Source: Stutzerimonas stutzeri
Lineage (GTDB): Bacteria > Pseudomonadota > Gammaproteobacteria > Pseudomonadales > Pseudomonadaceae
Direction of reading: 5' to 3'
DNA: 64,000 nt
Assembly (NCBI RefSeq): GCF_019090095.1
Contig: NZ_JAGQFP010000002.1
Coordinates: forward strand, 1,550,001-1,614,000
Part shown: one piece after another, positions 59,679-64,000 of the stretch
Layout of the letters: every line of letters starts with the position of its first letter
Numbering within the stretch: position 1 is the stretch's first letter
The notes under the pieces: model-generated
What the model was told of the DNA's origin: nothing
Seen by the model: the letters and a program-made list of their open reading frames with translations, nothing else
Databases searched by the model: none
Made by a program: the position numbers and the translations under genes

Positions 59679-61079
59679 TCAGAGGGCGATGCGGTCGCCA
59701 GGTTCCGGAATCCTGGCCGCCCAACCGAGACGCTTATTCAGCGCCTGCTGCAGTGTTTGCATCTTTTCCAGCTCGCCGTGCACGAGGTAGAGCTCCGGTC
59801 GCGGCTGGAAGTGGCTTGCCCATTCGATCAGCTGTGATTGCCCCGCATGCGCCGAGAAACCACCGAGGGTATGAACCTGCGCGTTGACGGCGATTCGCTG
59901 ATGCATCAGCTTGACCGTGGTCGCGCCATCGACGATCGCTCGGCCCAGGGTGCCGCTGGCCTGGAAGCCGGGAATGACCAGGTGACACTCCTTGCGCCAG
60001 AGGTTGTGCTTGAAGTGATGAAGTATGCGGCCACCGGTGCACATGCCGCTGCCCGCGATGATGATGGCGCCGCTCTTGAAGCGATTGATCGCCATCGACT
60101 CTTCGGGCGTCGGGGTGGTGCGAAAGATCGGCAGCCACTTTTCGATGCTGTTCTTGCCGCCGCTATCTGGAAATCCGGGCGGGATGTCCAGTTGCTCATG
60201 AAACAGCGAGTAGATCGCGTTGGCTCCGATGGCCATTGGGCTGTCGAGGAACACCATCTGCTGGGGAACCCGCCCTTGCTGATAGAGAAGGCCGAGGTAA
60301 TAGATCAGGTCCTGGGTGCGACCGACCGCGAATGACGGCATCAGCACGTTGCCACCGTCACGATGCGCCTGCTGGAGGATTTCGGCGAGCTCCTCGATCG
60401 TCGCCTGATGGTCGCGGTGATCGCGATCACCGTAGGTGGACTCCATCAGGACCACGTCAGCTTCGCGCAGCGGGGTGGGGCGATGCATCAGCGGCGAACA
60501 GGTGTTGCCGAGGTCGCCGGAGAACACTAGGCGGCGGGTGCGTTCAAAGTCTACGACATCCAGCTGGACGATAGCCGAGCCGAGGATGTGCCCGGCATCG
60601 AAGAAGGTCACGGTGACGCCGGGCGCGACTTCGATGGCTTGGTTGTAGCCGTGTGCCTGGCGCTGACCGAGCATGCGCTCGGTATCGACTCGGGTGTAGA
60701 GGGGCTTGATCGCCGGCTTACCCAGGCGCGCGCGCCACTTGTTCTCCCACTCGGCGTCCTTTTCCTGGATGTTGGCCGAGTCGAGCAACATCAGCTCGAC
60801 CAGTTTGCAGGTTGCTTCGGTGGCGTGGATCGGCCCGGTGAAGCCTGCCGCCACCAGCTTGGGCAGCAAGCCGCTGTGGTCGATATGCGCATGGGACAGT
60901 ACAACCGCGTCGAGGGTTTTGGGGTCGAAGCTGAAACCTGCCCGATTGCCTTCCTCCTCTGCGCGTCGCCCTTGATACATGCCGCAGTCGAGCAGTACGC
61001 GTGCCCCGCCATGGGTTTCGAGCAAGTAGCACGAACCGGTGACCTGTCGAGTTGCACCGAGAAAACTGAGCAAAGCCAT
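59679..61079 (-). CDS. MBL-fold/beta-CASP hydrolase with RNA-metabolism domain
   Basis: A 466-residue protein from the ATG at 61079 (frame opens earlier). MBL motif 2 is VVLSHAHIDHSGLLPKLV (H-x-H-x-D-H); VTFFDAGHILGSAIVQL and VFSGDLGN complete the zinc site. The beta-CASP region has MPSFAVGRTQDLIYYL, and the C-terminal RMMBL part has TLGGFSAHAGQSQLIEWA and ELYLVHGEL. This is the CPSF/RNase J-like architecture that is common in proteobacteria with unproven function, probably RNA processing. Confidence 0.9.
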   Translation of the reverse strand: MALLSFLGATRQVTGSCYLLETHGGARVLLDCGMYQGRRAEEEGNRAGFSFDPKTLDAVVLSHAHIDHSGLLPKLVAAGFTGPIHATEATCKLVELMLLDSANIQEKDAEWENKWRARLGKPAIKPLYTRVDTERMLGQRQAHGYNQAIEVAPGVTVTFFDAGHILGSAIVQLDVVDFERTRRLVFSGDLGNTCSPLMHRPTPLREADVVLMESTYGDRDHRDHQATIEELAEILQQAHRDGGNVLMPSFAVGRTQDLIYYLGLLYQQGRVPQQMVFLDSPMAIGANAIYSLFHEQLDIPPGFPDSGGKNSIEKWLPIFRTTPTPEESMAINRFKSGAIIIAGSGMCTGGRILHHFKHNLWRKECHLVIPGFQASGTLGRAIVDGATTVKLMHQRIAVNAQVHTLGGFSAHAGQSQLIEWASHFQPRPELYLVHGELEKMQTLQQALNKRLGWAARIPEPGDRIAL

Positions 61080-61208
61080 GAGCACCTTCCTTCTGTACGG
61101 ATGAGTCCAGCATGCATGCGCAGCCGTTTGTCCATCTTGATGCATATCAGCGATAGCGCCACAGCTGCTGTCTAGACTAATGCCACTCGCCATTCAACGG
61201 AGCGCCCT

Positions 61209-63614
61209 ATGACCCAGTTACTGCCCAGTCTTGCCGAACTGGACAATCACGCCGAGACGCAGCCCGAGTTCGCCCGTTGGCGTGCCGGATATGGCCCGTT
61301 CGTTCATGCGCCGGAAACCCAGGCCGCGGTCTTCCGCCTGGCGCATCAGCTGGTGCAGGCGGAGCTGCAACCGGATCTGGCCGGCGTCTATCGCCTGCTG
61401 CAGGCCATCGATCGGCTGGGTTCGGCAGGGCTCTGGCTGGTCGTGCACATGACCTATGCCCGCCGCGCCCGGCTCGATGGCTCGGCGCTCGCTGCCGAAG
61501 ATTTCAAGCGTGCACCCGAGGGGCACACCGGAGGTTCGCTGAACATGGTCCCGGCCTATGCCGGCTATCTCGCGCTGAACGCCCTGACTGGCAGTACGCG
61601 CGGGTGGTTGATGGGGCAGGGCCATTGCGTGGCGGCGATCGAAGCGTTGAACCTGCTTACCGACAACCAGACTGCCGAGCAGGCACAGGTTTACGGTGAC
61701 GGAGAAGCAGGAATCAATCGACTCCTGGAGGATTTCTATGGCTATCACCAGGCTGCCGACGGAAGACCGTCCGCGCCACTGGGTAGCCATGTCAACGCGC
61801 ATACCGGCGGTGGAATGGCCGAGGGCGGCTATCTCGGCTTCGCAGAACTGCAGTACAGCCACTTGCCGTTGCCGGGCGAGACGCTGGTGGCGTTCCTGTC
61901 CGACGGCGCCGCTGAGGAGCAGCGTGGCAGTGATTGGATGCCGCGCTGGTGGCGTGCCGAGGACTGCGGCGTGGCGCTTCCGGTCATGATCGCCAACGGA
62001 CGGCGTATCGAGCAGCGGACCCAGCTCGGCACGCATGAAGGACTCGAGGGGTTCCGCCAGCATCTGAGCCGCTGCGGCTTCGATCCGATCACCTTCGATG
62101 GTCGAGATCCGGCGGCCTTCGTCTGTGTGCTGTGGGAAATGGAACAGCGTCATGCTCGCCGTATCGAGGAGAAGCAGCGCGGCATTCTCAGCTATCCGCT
62201 GCCGATCCCCTATGGCATTGCCGAGACGGTCAAGGGCTTCGGCTTCTACGGCGCGGGCAGCAATGCCGCACACAACCTGCCCTTGCCCGGGAATCCGCGT
62301 ATCGACGAGGCTTCACGTGAGCTGTTCAACACCCACGCCAGTGCGCTGTTCGTGCCCCGGGAGGCGCTCGACGCGGCCCGCGCGCTGTTGCGAGAGACTC
62401 GTCGCGGACGCCCGGCGGAGCGTGACAATCCACTGGCGGCGCGGCGTCCCGCGGAGCCGGTCGTCCCGGCCCTCAAGTATCGGGACGAGGCCTGCTCGCC
62501 GATGACGGCGGTGGATGAGTTTTTCACCGAGCTGACCCGGGCCAACCCGCCACTGCGCCCACGAGTAGGCAATCCTGACGAGCTGGCGAGCAACCGTCTT
62601 GGTGGTGTGCTCGCAGCGCTCAAGCACCGTGTGGTCGAGCCGGAAAGCCAGCTCGAAGCGGTAGACGGCAAGATCATCACAGCCCTGAACGAAGAAGCGG
62701 TGGTCTCGGCATGCCTGGCCAATCAGGCTGGATTGAATCTGGTCGCCAGCTACGAAGCCTTCTGCTTGAAGATGCTCGGCGCCATCCGTCAGACACTCAT
62801 CTTCGCGCGCCAACAGAAAGAGGTCGGGCGTCCAGCTGGCTGGCTCGGCTGGCCGGTCATTGCCACCTCACACACCTGGGAGAACGGCAAGAACCAGCAG
62901 TCGCATCAGGACACCAGCTTCTGCGAAGCATTGCTGGGCGAGATGAACGACATGGTCAGGGTGCTGTTTCCCGCCGACCATAACAGCGCGTTGGCGCTGC
63001 TGCCCGCGATCTATCGAGCGCGCGGCACCTTGGCGTGCATGGTCATGCCCAAGCGTGAGCGCCCTGCGGTATTCACTCAGGACCAGGCCGAGCAATTGGC
63101 TCGGGACGGGGCGATCGTCGTTGAGGAGCGCCTCGGCAACGATGCCGTTCTACTGATCGCCAACGGCAGCTATCAGTTGACCGAGATGCAGCGTGCGGCG
63201 GTGCGCTTGAAGGAAGCGGGCCTGGCCTATCGGCTGGTCTATCTGCAAGAACCAGGGCGTTTTCGGGCGCCGCGTGACCGTTGGGAGATCGATGCGCTCG
63301 CCGCCGATGGCGTGGCGGAGCGGCTGTTCCCGGAACGGATGGAGTTGCGCGTGTTGCTGACCCACATGCGGCCCGAGGTGGCCCGTGGACATCTCTGGCC
63401 CATCCTGCCGGACGCACGGCGCAACTCGGTGCTGGGTTATCGCAACCGTGGCGGCACGCTGGACGTAGAGGGCATGCAGTTCGCCAACCGTGCATCCTGG
63501 GCAAACGTCTTGGCGGCCTGTGCTCGCCTGCTCGATGTGCCGCGTACCGCGCTGCTCAAGCCGGACGAAGCCGCCGCGGTGGCCGGTAAGGGTGATCCGC
63601 GGGTGTTGCGCTAG
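61209..63614 (+). CDS. phosphoketolase-family thiamine diphosphate enzyme (divergent XFP branch)
   Basis: An 801-residue protein the size of xylulose-5-P/fructose-6-P phosphoketolase. ThDP-fold landmarks are present in order: WLVVHMTYARRARLDGSA, EGHTGGSLNMVPAYAGYLA, MGQGHCVAAIEALNLL, NAHTGGGMAEGGYLGFAE, FLSDGAAEEQRGSDWMP and IANGRRIEQRTQ (ThDP binding), and later VPREALDAARALLRE. The classical XFP strings are replaced by related but different ones, matching the branch often labelled xylulose-5-phosphate 3-epimerase. Actual chemistry is unclear: cleavage to acetyl-P, or isomerisation. ATG 61209 follows GGAGCG by 5 bases. Confidence 0.75.
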   Translation: MTQLLPSLAELDNHAETQPEFARWRAGYGPFVHAPETQAAVFRLAHQLVQAELQPDLAGVYRLLQAIDRLGSAGLWLVVHMTYARRARLDGSALAAEDFKRAPEGHTGGSLNMVPAYAGYLALNALTGSTRGWLMGQGHCVAAIEALNLLTDNQTAEQAQVYGDGEAGINRLLEDFYGYHQAADGRPSAPLGSHVNAHTGGGMAEGGYLGFAELQYSHLPLPGETLVAFLSDGAAEEQRGSDWMPRWWRAEDCGVALPVMIANGRRIEQRTQLGTHEGLEGFRQHLSRCGFDPITFDGRDPAAFVCVLWEMEQRHARRIEEKQRGILSYPLPIPYGIAETVKGFGFYGAGSNAAHNLPLPGNPRIDEASRELFNTHASALFVPREALDAARALLRETRRGRPAERDNPLAARRPAEPVVPALKYRDEACSPMTAVDEFFTELTRANPPLRPRVGNPDELASNRLGGVLAALKHRVVEPESQLEAVDGKIITALNEEAVVSACLANQAGLNLVASYEAFCLKMLGAIRQTLIFARQQKEVGRPAGWLGWPVIATSHTWENGKNQQSHQDTSFCEALLGEMNDMVRVLFPADHNSALALLPAIYRARGTLACMVMPKRERPAVFTQDQAEQLARDGAIVVEERLGNDAVLLIANGSYQLTEMQRAAVRLKEAGLAYRLVYLQEPGRFRAPRDRWEIDALAADGVAERLFPERMELRVLLTHMRPEVARGHLWPILPDARRNSVLGYRNRGGTLDVEGMQFANRASWANVLAACARLLDVPRTALLKPDEAAAVAGKGDPRVLR

Positions 63615-63626
63615 GGCCGACTGTCA

Positions 63627-63648
63627 GGGGCAGCCGCGACGCTGCCCC
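63627..63648. terminator. hairpin between two convergent genes
   Basis: GGGGCAGC (63627-63634) / GCTGCCCC (63641-63648), loop CGCGAC. It lies between the phosphoketolase stop and the stop of the leftward gene at 63662. T runs are short on both sides. Confidence 0.6.
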
Positions 63649-63661
63649 GGTTTGACGGGTT

Positions 63662-64000
63662 TCAGCAATCGCTGGCGCGGTACCGCTCGGTGGTGATCGG
63701 CTTCTTGCTCTGGTACTCGCTGAACTCGAAGCGCAGCACCGCACCCTGACTCATGAGCTGGCGCAGACCATCATTGTTGCAGACGCTTGCCGCCAGCTGC
63801 GTGCGGACCTGCTTGGGGTTGTCGCGCATTTGCGCGGCATGGCGGGGTTGTACGCTCAGGTGATTGACCAGCTCGTTGCCGTCGACGCTGTAGCCTTCGT
63901 CGAGCAGGTCAGAGTTGATCGCGCGCGGTGTGCCTACGCTACTTTCGCGGGCAACCTTCTCCAGCAGAGGGCCGAGTGTCGAATCCTGCGCCGAAGCGGC
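63662..64000 (-). CDS. PA3611-like quorum-sensing-regulated virulence factor family protein, N-terminus outside the window
   Basis: The frame is open from the window edge and stops at 63662 (113 codons including the stop). Sequence includes LLEKVARESSVGTPRAINSD, then LLDEGYSVDGNELVNHLSV, QVRTQLAASVCNNDGLRQLM and a C-terminal strand VLRFEFSEYQSKKPITTERY ending in SDC. Two Cys residues (one internal, one at the very end) may form a disulfide in the periplasm. I assign the family from this pattern and from position beside the recA neighbourhood; the signal peptide cannot be checked. Confidence 0.55.
   Translation of the reverse strand, partial: AASAQDSTLGPLLEKVARESSVGTPRAINSDLLDEGYSVDGNELVNHLSVQPRHAAQMRDNPKQVRTQLAASVCNNDGLRQLMSQGAVLRFEFSEYQSKKPITTERYRASDC

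Overview
The window looks like chromosomal DNA of a Pseudomonadaceae bacterium, most likely the Stutzerimonas (Pseudomonas stutzeri) group. It is GC-rich. The right end carries fdxA and mutS on one strand and cinA(pncC)-recA-recX on the other, followed by LOG-family, MBL/beta-CASP, phosphoketolase-like and PA3611-like genes, an order I recall from P. aeruginosa. There is one tRNA (Thr, anticodon CGT), no rRNA, no insertion sequence, no CRISPR array and no sign of a prophage.

Layout. 1-2.5 kb: truncated azlC, a methyltransferase and a Tsx/OmpK-type channel. 2.8-7.1 kb: a compact curli operon, csgD-E-F-G-B-A, all on the minus strand, with an unusually long CsgA of about 36 half-repeats. 7.3-18.9 kb: housekeeping and accessory metabolism, namely a LysE exporter, VOC protein, aldo/keto reductase, tail-anchored SDR, two lipoproteins, a solute-binding-like protein, an rsuA-type gene with an altered active site, two PQQ sugar dehydrogenases (asd-like and gcd) and cvfB.

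19.2-37 kb: an exopolysaccharide locus. An RfaH-type antiterminator is followed by a leader containing a perfect 12-nt ops element, then by a plus-strand operon: outer-membrane beta-barrel, short OPX protein, BY-kinase co-polymerase, ugd, flippase, WcaC-like GT, gmd, fcl, polymerase, WcaE-like GT2, and a phosphoribosyltransferase-HAD fusion that I predict to be a ribofuranosyltransferase. A GH5 hydrolase (minus strand), a GT26 and a second flippase follow. The precursors implied are UDP-GlcA and GDP-fucose, perhaps with PRPP-derived ribofuranose. No initiating phosphoglycosyltransferase or GDP-mannose genes are present. At 38.6-40.7 kb a second GH5, paralogous to the first, carries three copies of an unrecognised N-terminal module and has its own AT-rich control region with FleQ-like boxes.

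41-43.4 kb: three overlapping envelope-stress genes (low-complexity protein, holin-X-like, DUF3618) behind a possible AlgU promoter, then tRNA-Thr. 43.8-52.3 kb: a GFA protein, a VOC protein, a pyruvyltransferase-flippase pair (minus strand), YihY, a translationally coupled trio (GT4, DUF2334 deacetylase, flippase-like protein) and CsbD. 52.4-64 kb: the conserved DNA-repair neighbourhood, with a LexA box in front of recA.

The theme is surface and biofilm matrix. Curli fibres, an RfaH-controlled polysaccharide and paired matrix-type glycoside hydrolases lie within 40 kb. The most novel-looking parts are the linked RfaH/ops control, the PRTase-HAD fusion and the triple-module GH5.
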